Shown in pieces: positions 1-6,150 of a DNA stretch of 8,884 nucleotides (position 1 is the first letter of the stretch; each line of letters opens with the position of its first letter). The notes under the pieces are model-generated. The model saw only the letters and a program-made list of their open reading frames with translations, was not told where the DNA came from and did no database searches. The stretch lies in NCBI GenBank assembly GCA_025453375.1, contig JALOQT010000024.1, positions 1-8,884 of the forward strand, in the 5' to 3' direction. The position numbers and the translations under genes are program-made. Origin of the DNA: Phycisphaerales bacterium (GTDB lineage Bacteria; Planctomycetota; Phycisphaerae; Phycisphaerales; UBA1924).

Positions 1-384
1 GCTGACGCGGTGTATCTGGCGGGGAACTATCCCGAAGCGGTGCGGCACTATCTTGCCGCACGCGATCAGTATCCGAACGACCCGTCAAGCATGATGGCGC
101 TGGTGCAGACAGTCGCGGCGCTGGTGCGGCTGGAGCGGTGGGATGAGGCCAAAGCGGTGCACGAGCGTGCCCGCACACTGCTGGCGAGCCTGCCCGACAC
201 GGTGTGGAACGATCCATCGCGCCTGCTGCCGATGGAACGGCGACACTGGGAGGCGTGGCTCGACAGCCGCCTGCAACTGGAGCGATATGTCGCGCGGTCG
301 AGCCAGCCCGCTGCGCCGGCACCTGATGTGAATCCTGAGCCGGCAACCGCCAATGCACCCACCGAGGGCGAGCAGCAGCCCTAG
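1..384 (+). CDS. TPR-repeat protein, C-terminal fragment (5' end outside window)
   Basis: The reading frame is open from the first base and ends at TAG 382-384, so this is the last 127 or so residues of a longer protein. Two helix-turn-helix repeats of tetratricopeptide type are visible. The first has the pattern YLAGNYPEAVRHYLAA followed by YPNDP; the second has LVRLERWDEAKAVHERA. Spacing and the G/A-Y/W-x-E-A core match the TPR consensus. A Trp- and Arg-rich helix (residues near WEAWLDSRLQLERY) follows, then a Pro/Ala/Glu-rich tail that is probably disordered. TPRs are protein-protein interaction scaffolds; the fragment gives no catalytic clue. A GC-rich hairpin just after the stop suggests its transcript may end before the FlgN-like gene, so it need not share that gene's function. 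The GTG at 10 is very unlikely to be the true start, because the frame is open through it and the first repeat would be cut. Confidence 0.72.
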   Translation, partial: ADAVYLAGNYPEAVRHYLAARDQYPNDPSSMMALVQTVAALVRLERWDEAKAVHERARTLLASLPDTVWNDPSRLLPMERRHWEAWLDSRLQLERYVARSSQPAAPAPDVNPEPATANAPTEGEQQP

Positions 385-398
385 CCTGATGGATCAGC

Positions 399-427
399 GG
401 TGTGCGGGCAGGATGCCCAGGCACACC
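399..427 (+). terminator. Bulged GC-rich hairpin after the TPR gene (candidate terminator)
   Basis: GGTGTGC (399-405) pairs perfectly with GCACACC (421-427), and inside it GGGC (406-409) pairs with GCCC (415-418). The loop is 5 nt (410-414) and there is a 2-nt bulge at 419-420. It lies 15 nt beyond the TPR stop and about 75 nt before the next gene. No strong T-run follows (only GTGTTTCC), so it may be a weak or Rho-assisted terminator, or an RNA-stabilising 3' end. Confidence 0.45.
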
Positions 428-486
428 ACCGAGTGTTTCCAGAGCGTTCGCCATTCCGTCCGCTTCACGCCAGTTCACGCCCCGAC

Positions 487-493
487 AAGGAGG
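487..493 (+). promoter_or_regulatory. Shine-Dalgarno site that fixes the FlgN-like start
   Basis: AAGGAGG lies 8 nt upstream of ATG 502. It is the best ribosome binding site in the window and decides the start against the longer open frame from GTG 400, which would begin inside the hairpin. Confidence 0.85.
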
Positions 494-501
494 TCGGCCC
501 G

Positions 502-1098
502 ATGAACCGAACCAAGACAGTCAATCCCACTGGGCACGTTGCTTCCCCTGGCTCACCCGCGTCGTCGGTACGTGCTGAGCGTGCGTCGTCGGTCGGCACG
601 AGTGTCGATGGCGAGGCGCTCTTTGATTTCTCCGGCGGGCCGCATGCTGATCCGGCAGTCTGGCTGCCGCGGATGCACAAACTCGTCGGTGATCAGACGC
701 TGCTGGCCAAGCGATTGCATGGCTACGCCGAGACGCTGGCCCGAAGCGTCAGCGAAGGCGAGGACGCACAGCTCGGCGGCATCCTCGATCAGCGCGAAGC
801 GGTCATTCGCGAAATGACTCTGCTCGGCGAAGACCTGCGCCCGATGCTCGAGCGATTCAACACGCTGGCGACGGCGCTGAAGACGGTCGAGGAGGAGACG
901 ATCCGTCAGCGTGTTGTCGAGCTTGATGCGCTGCTGGTGCAGGTACAGAAGTTGGATGATCAGGCGCGTGTTGAGCTTGAGGCTCGCCGGATGGAACTGG
1001 CGCGTGAACTGGCCGGCGTGCAGACGGCCCGCAGTGCCGCGAGTGTGTATCAGCGCGGGCCGGAGGTCGCCCCGCAGGCCAGCGATATGGAGGCCTGA
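502..1098 (+). CDS. FlgN-like flagellar export chaperone family protein
   Basis: The 198-residue protein has a Ser/Ala/Val-rich, probably disordered leader (residues 1-50) followed by a nearly all-helical body (about 53-183). The body resembles FlgN: a long first helix (WLPRMHKLVGDQTLLAKRL), a segment with LGGILDQREAVIREMTLLGEDL like the FlgN 'L-x-x-R-Q-x-L-I-x-x-L' region, a Pro-containing turn (LRPMLERF), a long charged coiled coil (130-172) and a C-terminal ARSAASVY resembling the AxxAY end of family members. FlgN-type proteins are cytosolic chaperones that hold hook-filament junction proteins (FlgK, FlgL) for the flagellar type III export gate. Assignment rests on helix pattern and a few consensus positions, since the family is poorly conserved in sequence. 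The next gene, a flagellar-type histidine kinase, starts 3 nt after the stop, which supports the role. It could instead be an unrelated coiled-coil protein. The start at 502 is set by AAGGAGG at 487-493. Confidence 0.6.
   Translation: MNRTKTVNPTGHVASPGSPASSVRAERASSVGTSVDGEALFDFSGGPHADPAVWLPRMHKLVGDQTLLAKRLHGYAETLARSVSEGEDAQLGGILDQREAVIREMTLLGEDLRPMLERFNTLATALKTVEEETIRQRVVELDALLVQVQKLDDQARVELEARRMELARELAGVQTARSAASVYQRGPEVAPQASDMEA
1089..1093 (+). promoter_or_regulatory. Ribosome binding site of the histidine kinase, inside the previous gene
   Basis: GGAGG lies in the last codons of the FlgN-like gene, 8 nt before ATG 1102. The site and the 3-nt gap indicate an operon with likely translational coupling. 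Confidence 0.75.
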
Positions 1099-1101
1099 GC
1101 G

Positions 1102-2037
1102 ATGTCACACACGACAGGCAAGCCCGCGGCGGAAGTCGTGCAGGTGTCGACATCACAGAGTGCGCCGTCGCTGACGCCCGATGAACTGGCAGGGCTGATC
1201 GATCAGTTCAACGCGGTGACGGACCGCCTCAGCCGCACGCATGAAGCCCTGCAGGCGGAGGTCAAGGCCCTGCGCGAAGAACTGAGCGAGGCACGCGGGC
1301 AGGTCGAGCGCAGTCGGCATCTGGCGCTCCTGGGCGAGATGGCGGCGGGAATCGCCCACGAGGTGCGTAACCCGCTGGGGTCAATCTTGCTCTATGCGCG
1401 GATGCTGCAGCAGGATCTGGGCGGCATGCCGCCGCAGCGTCAGTTGGCCGACAAGATCGCTGGCAGCGTGCAGAAGCTGGAGCACGTCGTGGGTGATGTG
1501 CTGGCTTTCGCGCGGGAGACGCGCTGTCGGCCGGTGCCGGTCGATGCGGAGGATTTGATTCAAGCGAGCATCAGTGCGGCGCGAGATGATTCGGACGTGT
1601 GGCGCGGGCTGGATGTGCACGTGTCGCCCAGCGCGGCGTGCGTGCTGATGGCTGATCCGAGCCAGGCGCAGCGAGCGCTAGTCAACGTGCTGCGAAACGG
1701 CGCGGAGATCATGCACGAGTCGCCCATGGCTGGCTCGCCGCGGCGGCTGGAGATTGGTGTCGCGCCCGTTACGCAGCTGGGGCCGGATGGGCGCGGGCAG
1801 GAGTTCATCGCCATCAGCGTGCGTGACTTTGGCCCGGGTCTGCCGGCGGATTGTGCGGACAAGCTGTTCACGCCGTTTTTCACGACCAAGCGCAGCGGCA
1901 CCGGTCTGGGCCTGGCGATTGTGCATCGGATCATGGATGCGCATCAGGGGCGCGTGAGCTTGCGAAACGCGGAGGCCTCACCACGCGGGTCGGGGGGCGG
2001 GGCGATTGCCGAGTTGCTCTGGCCGCGTGCGGACTAG
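1102..2037 (+). CDS. Soluble sensor histidine kinase (HisKA + HATPase_c, FlrB/AtoS-like)
   Basis: A 311-residue kinase complete for all catalytic boxes. Residues 25-75 form a charged coiled coil with no membrane segment, signal peptide or recognisable PAS domain. The H-box reads LGEMAAGIAHEVRNPLG with phospho-acceptor His86. The ATP-binding domain has an N-box (QRALVNVLRNGAEIM, Asn199), a G1 box (RDFGPGLP, Asp242-Gly246), an F-box (FTPFF, 256-260) and a G2 box (GTGLGLAI, from 266). It would autophosphorylate His86 and pass the phosphate to a response regulator, which is not in this window. The 'GEMAAGIAHEVRNPLG' H-box and soluble layout match kinases that partner sigma-54 activators, such as FlrB, FleS and FlgS in flagellar control and the NtrB/AtoS group. 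Together with the FlgN-like gene 3 nt upstream, a flagellar-regulation role is a reasonable inference. The signal may enter through the N-terminal coiled coil by protein contact. Confidence 0.95.
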   Translation: MSHTTGKPAAEVVQVSTSQSAPSLTPDELAGLIDQFNAVTDRLSRTHEALQAEVKALREELSEARGQVERSRHLALLGEMAAGIAHEVRNPLGSILLYARMLQQDLGGMPPQRQLADKIAGSVQKLEHVVGDVLAFARETRCRPVPVDAEDLIQASISAARDDSDVWRGLDVHVSPSAACVLMADPSQAQRALVNVLRNGAEIMHESPMAGSPRRLEIGVAPVTQLGPDGRGQEFIAISVRDFGPGLPADCADKLFTPFFTTKRSGTGLGLAIVHRIMDAHQGRVSLRNAEASPRGSGGGAIAELLWPRAD

Positions 2038-2044
2038 GCGTGCG

Positions 2045-2082
2045 TTGGCCGCCCGCGCGGGCTTGGCCTATCTTGGCCGACT
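2045..2082 (+). promoter_or_regulatory. Possible leaderless promoter and palindrome before gpmI
   Basis: The 45-bp gap between the kinase stop and the gpmI ATG has no Shine-Dalgarno site. It holds TTGGCC three times (2045, 2063, 2073), a perfect 12-bp palindrome GCCCGCGCGGGC (2051-2062) flanked by GGCC arms that can extend the stem, and TATCTT at 2069-2074. TTGGCC at 2045-2050 and TATCTT are 18 bp apart and each match 4 of 6 positions of the sigma-70 consensus. The start codon lies 8 nt beyond TATCTT, so transcription could begin at or next to the ATG. The palindrome would sit in the spacer and could be an operator. All of this is inference from pattern. Confidence 0.35.
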
Positions 2083-3789
2083 ATGTCCACGCAGGCACAA
2101 ACCGGTCCGTGTGTGTTGGTGATCCGTGACGGGTGGGGTGAGAATCCGCACGTGCAGCATGATGCGTTCAACGCGGTGGCGGTTGCGCGCCAGCGCGGGT
2201 TGACGTCGGTGGATGATCGCCTGCATCGTGACTGGCCTTGGACGTACATCAAGACCGGCGGGCTGGATGTCGGCGTGCCGGCCGACCAGACGGGCAACAG
2301 CGAGGTCGGCCACCAGAACATTGGCGCCGGGCGCATCGTCGATCAGGAAGTTGTGCGGATCAGCAAGGCTTGCGACTCGGACGCGATCGCGCAGAACGAG
2401 GCGGTCAAAGGCGCGATCCTCGCGGCAAAGGCCTCGGGCAAGCTCGTGCATCTGATGGGCATCGCCAGTGATGCGGGCGTGCATGGGTTGCTCAGTCATC
2501 TCTATGCGTTGCTGCGTGCGTGCAAGGCGCATGGCCTGGCGGCGGATCGGGTCTGCGTGCACTTGTTTACCGACGGGCGAGACACGCCGCCGCAGTCGGG
2601 GCGCGGGTTTGTGCAGCAGGTGCAGCAGACGATCGCGTCGCTGGGGATCGGGCGGATCGTCACACTGGCCGGGCGGTATTACGCGATGGATCGCGACTTT
2701 CGGTGGGAGCGTGTCAAGCTGGCGTATGACGTGCTGACCGGGCGCGACGACGGCAAGACTCCGCGATTTGTGTCCGCTGATGACGCCATCGCCGCGTTCT
2801 ATGCCGCGCCGACGAGTTCGAGCATGAGCGGCGATGAGTTCGTTACGCCGCGCACGATCGGAACCAGCGCGGCGGATGTGCAGGCGTCGCGGATAAGCGA
2901 TGGTGACAGCGTGATCTTCTACAACTATCGGGGCGATCGCCCGCGCGAACTGGCGATGGCGTTCGTAATGAGCGACGCGGCGTGGGCGGGCGTCAAGCCC
3001 AGTCCGGACAGCGGCACGCGCGGGTTTGACCGCGGCGTGAAACTCACGACGCACTTTGTGGCGATGACTGCGTGGAGCGAAGACCTCGCTCCGCTGATGC
3101 ACGTGGCATTTGCCAAGCCGCCGAAGATGCCGCTGACTGCCGGCGAGGTGTGGTCCAAAGCGGGCTTGCGCCAGTTGCGCGTGGCCGAGACGGAAAAGTT
3201 TCCGCACGTCACGTTCTTCTTCAACGACTATCGCGAGCAGCCCTTCCCGGGCGAGACGCGCGTCAACCCGCCCAGCCCGAAGGTCAGCACCTATGACCAG
3301 GCCCCGGCGATGTCCGCCGCGGGCGTGCGCGATGCCGTGCTGACAGCACTGGCCGACACGAGCGACGAAGCGCCACACGTGATCGTCGTGAACTTCGCCA
3401 ATCCCGACATGGTCGGCCACACGGGCAATCTCGAAGCGGCGGTGCAGGCGGTGGCGACGACGGATGCCTGCGTCGGCGCGATCATCGAAGCGACGCTCGC
3501 CCGTGGCGGGCAACTGATCGTCACGGCCGATCACGGCAACTGCGAGCAGATGTTCGACCCCGAGAGCAACAGCCCGCACACTGCGCACACGCCCTATGAC
3601 GTGCCGCTGTTTGTCGTCAGCCCGCGATACCAGGGCGCGACGCTGCGGGGTGATCGTCAGCGTGACGGCTTCCTCTTCGAGCCGGTCCGCGTCGGTCGCG
3701 GCCGTCTGGCCGATGTCGTGCCGACGATGCTGGCGCTGATGGGCATGGCGCAGCCCCCGGAGATGACCGGACGCTCGCTGCTGTCGTGA
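2083..3789 (+). CDS. gpmI: 2,3-bisphosphoglycerate-independent phosphoglycerate mutase
   Basis: This cytosolic glycolytic enzyme interconverts 3-phosphoglycerate and 2-phosphoglycerate through a phosphoserine intermediate with two divalent metal ions (EC 5.4.2.12). Family motifs appear in order: RDGWG with metal ligand Asp16; TGNSEVGHQNIGAG with nucleophile Ser73; SDAGVHGLLSHL (129-140); HLFTDGRDTPP (160-170); GRYYAMDRDFRWER (197-210); FYNYRGDRPREL (279-290); TEKFPHVTFFF (370-380); PSPKVSTYD (397-405); NFANPDMVGHTGN with Asp442 and His446; TADHGN with Asp483 and His484; and SPHTAHTPYDVPLF with the last metal ligands near His499/His502. No key residue is missing. At 568 residues it is longer than the usual 510 or so, from small additions such as 242-260, 300-320 and 515-540. 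Some normally fixed positions differ: RDGWG for LDGWG, AGVHG for GGVHS. The start has no Shine-Dalgarno site; ATG 2083 fits the family N-terminus. It ends 3 nt from the facing glycogen synthase stop. Confidence 0.97.
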   Translation: MSTQAQTGPCVLVIRDGWGENPHVQHDAFNAVAVARQRGLTSVDDRLHRDWPWTYIKTGGLDVGVPADQTGNSEVGHQNIGAGRIVDQEVVRISKACDSDAIAQNEAVKGAILAAKASGKLVHLMGIASDAGVHGLLSHLYALLRACKAHGLAADRVCVHLFTDGRDTPPQSGRGFVQQVQQTIASLGIGRIVTLAGRYYAMDRDFRWERVKLAYDVLTGRDDGKTPRFVSADDAIAAFYAAPTSSSMSGDEFVTPRTIGTSAADVQASRISDGDSVIFYNYRGDRPRELAMAFVMSDAAWAGVKPSPDSGTRGFDRGVKLTTHFVAMTAWSEDLAPLMHVAFAKPPKMPLTAGEVWSKAGLRQLRVAETEKFPHVTFFFNDYREQPFPGETRVNPPSPKVSTYDQAPAMSAAGVRDAVLTALADTSDEAPHVIVVNFANPDMVGHTGNLEAAVQAVATTDACVGAIIEATLARGGQLIVTADHGNCEQMFDPESNSPHTAHTPYDVPLFVVSPRYQGATLRGDRQRDGFLFEPVRVGRGRLADVVPTMLALMGMAQPPEMTGRSLLS

Positions 3790-3792
3790 GAT

Positions 3793-6036
3793 TCAACGTG
3801 GCGTGGCGGCGAAGGCACGCTCCAGCGCCATCGCATGCGCCGCGTGATAGTGCTGGCCGAGGTTCGTCCAGTCAAACTGCCAGGAGTGGTTCTCGACGAG
3901 GTTGCGCATGTTGATGCGGCCGCGACGGTCCATCTTGCAGAAGTCCACGAGGTAGCGCGTCATCTCCGCTGCGGCGTCCTGGAAGGACTTGCCCCGCCGG
4001 TGCACGGTCCACAGCCCGGCGCCGTCCTTCCACTTCATCTGCGAACTGACGTATGACCCGAAGCCCGCCAGATCGCTCGTGATCGCCGGCACACCCATCG
4101 CCAGGCACTCCAGCGGCGTGTAGCCCCACGGCTCATACGCGCTGGGAAACACACCCAGGTGGCACCCGCGCACGAAGTCGTCATACTCCATGCCCCAGAG
4201 CGGATTGGTCGGGTTGAGGAAGTCCGGGTGATAGACGACCTTGACCGGATCATCCTTGCGGTTGAAGAGCCAGACGTTCTGGATCTGCGCCAGCACCGGG
4301 TCTTCGCCATCGATCATGTGCGTCGTCACTAGTGGCAGGCGATCGACCTTCATCGCCTGCTGCGTGCGCCGATAGCGCAGGACCCAGTATTCCTCGATCA
4401 TCTTCTCAAGGTCGACGCGCTGCCCGGTCGCGCCGAGCTTGAAGAGCTTGTCGCCCAGATCATTCATGATGTGATCGCAGACCGTGCGGAACTCATTGAG
4501 CACGCCGCGCTGCTGCAGCACCCACGGGTGCAGGCTCTTGGTCGGCCGCTTGGTGATGATGAAGAACACCACGGTGACCGGCGAGCCCATCGCCCGCAAT
4601 TCGGCGTTGAGCCGAGCCATCGCTTCCAGCGACAGATCAAACCCCTTGTTTCGCGGCTCATATCGCCCGCTGGTGAAGACATAGAGCGTCTTGTCCAGAT
4701 CAAACGAATAGCTCGGGAAGAAGTGGCCCATCACAAACTGATGGATCTTCTCCTTGTGCTTGGCGTGCAGCGTCTGAAACTCATGCCCGACGTTGTACCG
4801 CGCGATATCCAGCCCGTTGGGCAGGATGCAGTCGGCCTTGCGGCCAAGCAGGCCGTCGCATTCCTCGGCCGTCACGTCGCTCACGGTCGTCATCACGTGG
4901 CACCCGTGCGAGCATGCCCGCTCGATGGCGTGCTGCGGCGTGATGTTGTACTTCACCGCCTCGCCCGCCTGATCAATCACGCCCCATGACAGTCGGTCGT
5001 AAAAGTCCGCCTCGTTGCTGGCCATATAGCGGCCGAGCAGCGTCGCATGCGTCTGAAACACGCACGCGACGGGCAGGTTGTTGCTGCGGATCGTCGGGAT
5101 CGCCAGCCCGCCCATCCACTCATGAAAGTGCGCGATGACCTTGCCCGTGCCCGTCACACCCTCGGCGCCCTGTGCCGCGAGCTTCATGAAAAACCGCACG
5201 ACCGCGTCGGAGAAACTCACGACCCCGTCCATCAGCGCATCACCGGCCGGGATGGAAATGTGATGATCCGCCCACAGGCGATACTTCGCCCGGTCCAGCA
5301 CCTCGGTCCCCTGCCAGTGGTTGATCAGGATCACGCGTGGCCGCCCGGCGATCATCCACCGGCCGTGCTTGATGTCCAGACCTTCCTTCCGCAGGGCCTC
5401 GACGGCACGGCCGATCGGCCCCGTCGGCGTCGTTTCTTCAAACTCCACCGCCGCGTGCTGCGCGTTGTATGGGCCGATGAGGCAGTATCGCTCGCCCCAG
5501 CGCTCGACCATCCCCGGCGCCTTGGAGCGGATGACCTGGAAGATGCCGCCAATCGGGTTGCACACTTCCCAAGCCACTTCGATCAACAGCCCGTGGTGGC
5601 CGCCATGCCCACCGCCATGGCCGCCCCGCCCAGGCAATGAGCCACCGAAGCCCGGTTGCGGTGAGGCAGGTTGATCAGCACTGGGCGGCTTCATCTCCAC
5701 CACCTGATCGGCGTTCGCGTGCATGACAGTTGAGGATGCGCCCAGCATCTCCGGTTCCAAGCCACTCGCGGAGCCCGCCTTGCCCGCATCGTCGCGCTGT
5801 CCGGCGCGAGACATCGCCTCGACGGAGGCCATCGCCCCGGTGGCCGGTCGCCACGTCGATGAACTGGGCAGCATGCCCGACGCCGCGGCAAGTTCGCCGG
5901 GGCCCAGTTGACCTGGTGTCGGTGCTGGCCGTGCGGGTCCAACGCCGCCGTCCGTTGCGGGCACGGGTGGCACCGCCGCAGGCCGCGCTGGCCGCGACGG
6001 CTTCAGGCTGGGATCACGAGCGGGCGTGTTGGGCAT
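3793..6036 (-). CDS. GT3-family (eukaryote-type) glycogen synthase with N-terminal extension
   Basis: Transfers glucose from a nucleotide sugar (UDP-glucose in characterised GT3 enzymes) to glycogen in the cytosol. From about residue 150 the protein follows the yeast/animal glycogen synthase pattern: EVAWEVCNPIGGIFQVIRSK (153-172), WGERYCLIGPYN (180-191), AHFHEWMGG (302-310), THATLLGRY (329-337), FTSGRYEPRNKGFD (454-467; Arg458 and Lys464 match the donor-phosphate Arg/Lys pair), and FVRGCHLGVFPSAYEPWGYT (621-640) leading to the E-X7-E pair Glu634/Glu642. The bacterial GT5 GlgA signature (KTGGL) is absent. Near the C-terminus, RRGRINMRN (704-712) matches four of six arginines of the eukaryotic glucose-6-phosphate/phosphorylation control cluster. 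Residues 1-150 are Pro/Ala/Ser-rich, with a His/Gly run at 138-149; this part looks disordered and is not in the family core. The ATG at 6036 is the first in-frame start I favour, but a start nearer the core cannot be excluded and no Shine-Dalgarno site helps. It lies 114 bp downstream of the amidase on the same strand. Confidence 0.93.
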   Translation of the reverse strand: MPNTPARDPSLKPSRPARPAAVPPVPATDGGVGPARPAPTPGQLGPGELAAASGMLPSSSTWRPATGAMASVEAMSRAGQRDDAGKAGSASGLEPEMLGASSTVMHANADQVVEMKPPSADQPASPQPGFGGSLPGRGGHGGGHGGHHGLLIEVAWEVCNPIGGIFQVIRSKAPGMVERWGERYCLIGPYNAQHAAVEFEETTPTGPIGRAVEALRKEGLDIKHGRWMIAGRPRVILINHWQGTEVLDRAKYRLWADHHISIPAGDALMDGVVSFSDAVVRFFMKLAAQGAEGVTGTGKVIAHFHEWMGGLAIPTIRSNNLPVACVFQTHATLLGRYMASNEADFYDRLSWGVIDQAGEAVKYNITPQHAIERACSHGCHVMTTVSDVTAEECDGLLGRKADCILPNGLDIARYNVGHEFQTLHAKHKEKIHQFVMGHFFPSYSFDLDKTLYVFTSGRYEPRNKGFDLSLEAMARLNAELRAMGSPVTVVFFIITKRPTKSLHPWVLQQRGVLNEFRTVCDHIMNDLGDKLFKLGATGQRVDLEKMIEEYWVLRYRRTQQAMKVDRLPLVTTHMIDGEDPVLAQIQNVWLFNRKDDPVKVVYHPDFLNPTNPLWGMEYDDFVRGCHLGVFPSAYEPWGYTPLECLAMGVPAITSDLAGFGSYVSSQMKWKDGAGLWTVHRRGKSFQDAAAEMTRYLVDFCKMDRRGRINMRNLVENHSWQFDWTNLGQHYHAAHAMALERAFAATPR

Positions 6037-6087
6037 GTCGGCAGTGTACCGACTTGCCCGCCGCCGGTGGGGCAGGGGGGATTGGGG

Positions 6088-6147
6088 CAGTGGGGTAGTG
6101 GGCCAGTGGGGTAGTGGGCCAGTGGGGTAGTGGGCCAGTGGGGGGGG
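6088..6147. repeat. 16-bp G/C-skewed tandem repeat, three full copies plus a partial fourth
   Basis: The unit CAGTGGGGTAGTGGGC repeats perfectly from 6088, 6104 and 6120 (first base reads C in all three), with a partial fourth from 6136 running into eight Gs (6140-6147). The array fills most of the 114-bp spacer between the amidase stop (6151) and the glycogen synthase start (6036). Over 6071-6150 I count 49 G, 10 C, 9 A and 12 T on the + strand, so the transcript of the - strand genes is extremely C-rich here. A frame across it reads as a Pro/Thr/His-rich peptide, but I regard it as noncoding. Confidence 0.95.
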
Positions 6148-6150
6148 CGC

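Noticed and set aside
400..501. Longer start (GTG 400) for the FlgN-like gene
   Set aside because: It would begin inside a hairpin stem and ignore the AAGGAGG site at 487-493; the added residues look random.
385..501. Sigma-54 (-24/-12) or sigma-28 promoter before the FlgN-like gene
   Set aside because: I searched by eye for TGGCAC-N5-TTGC and TAAA-N15-GCCGATAA patterns expected for flagellar genes and found no acceptable match.
2068..3588. 506-codon open frame on the - strand opposite gpmI
   Set aside because: It lies wholly antisense to a gene with every catalytic motif of phosphoglycerate mutase, and its product is an Arg/His/Asp-rich mix without domain pattern. Such frames are expected opposite GC-rich codons.
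4471..5640. Two + strand open frames (4471-4989 and 5047-5640) opposite glycogen synthase
   Set aside because: Both are antisense to conserved GT3 motifs and show Arg/His/Pro-rich shadow composition.
6088..6147. CRISPR array
   Set aside because: The repeat units are contiguous 16-mers with no unique spacers and no cas genes nearby.
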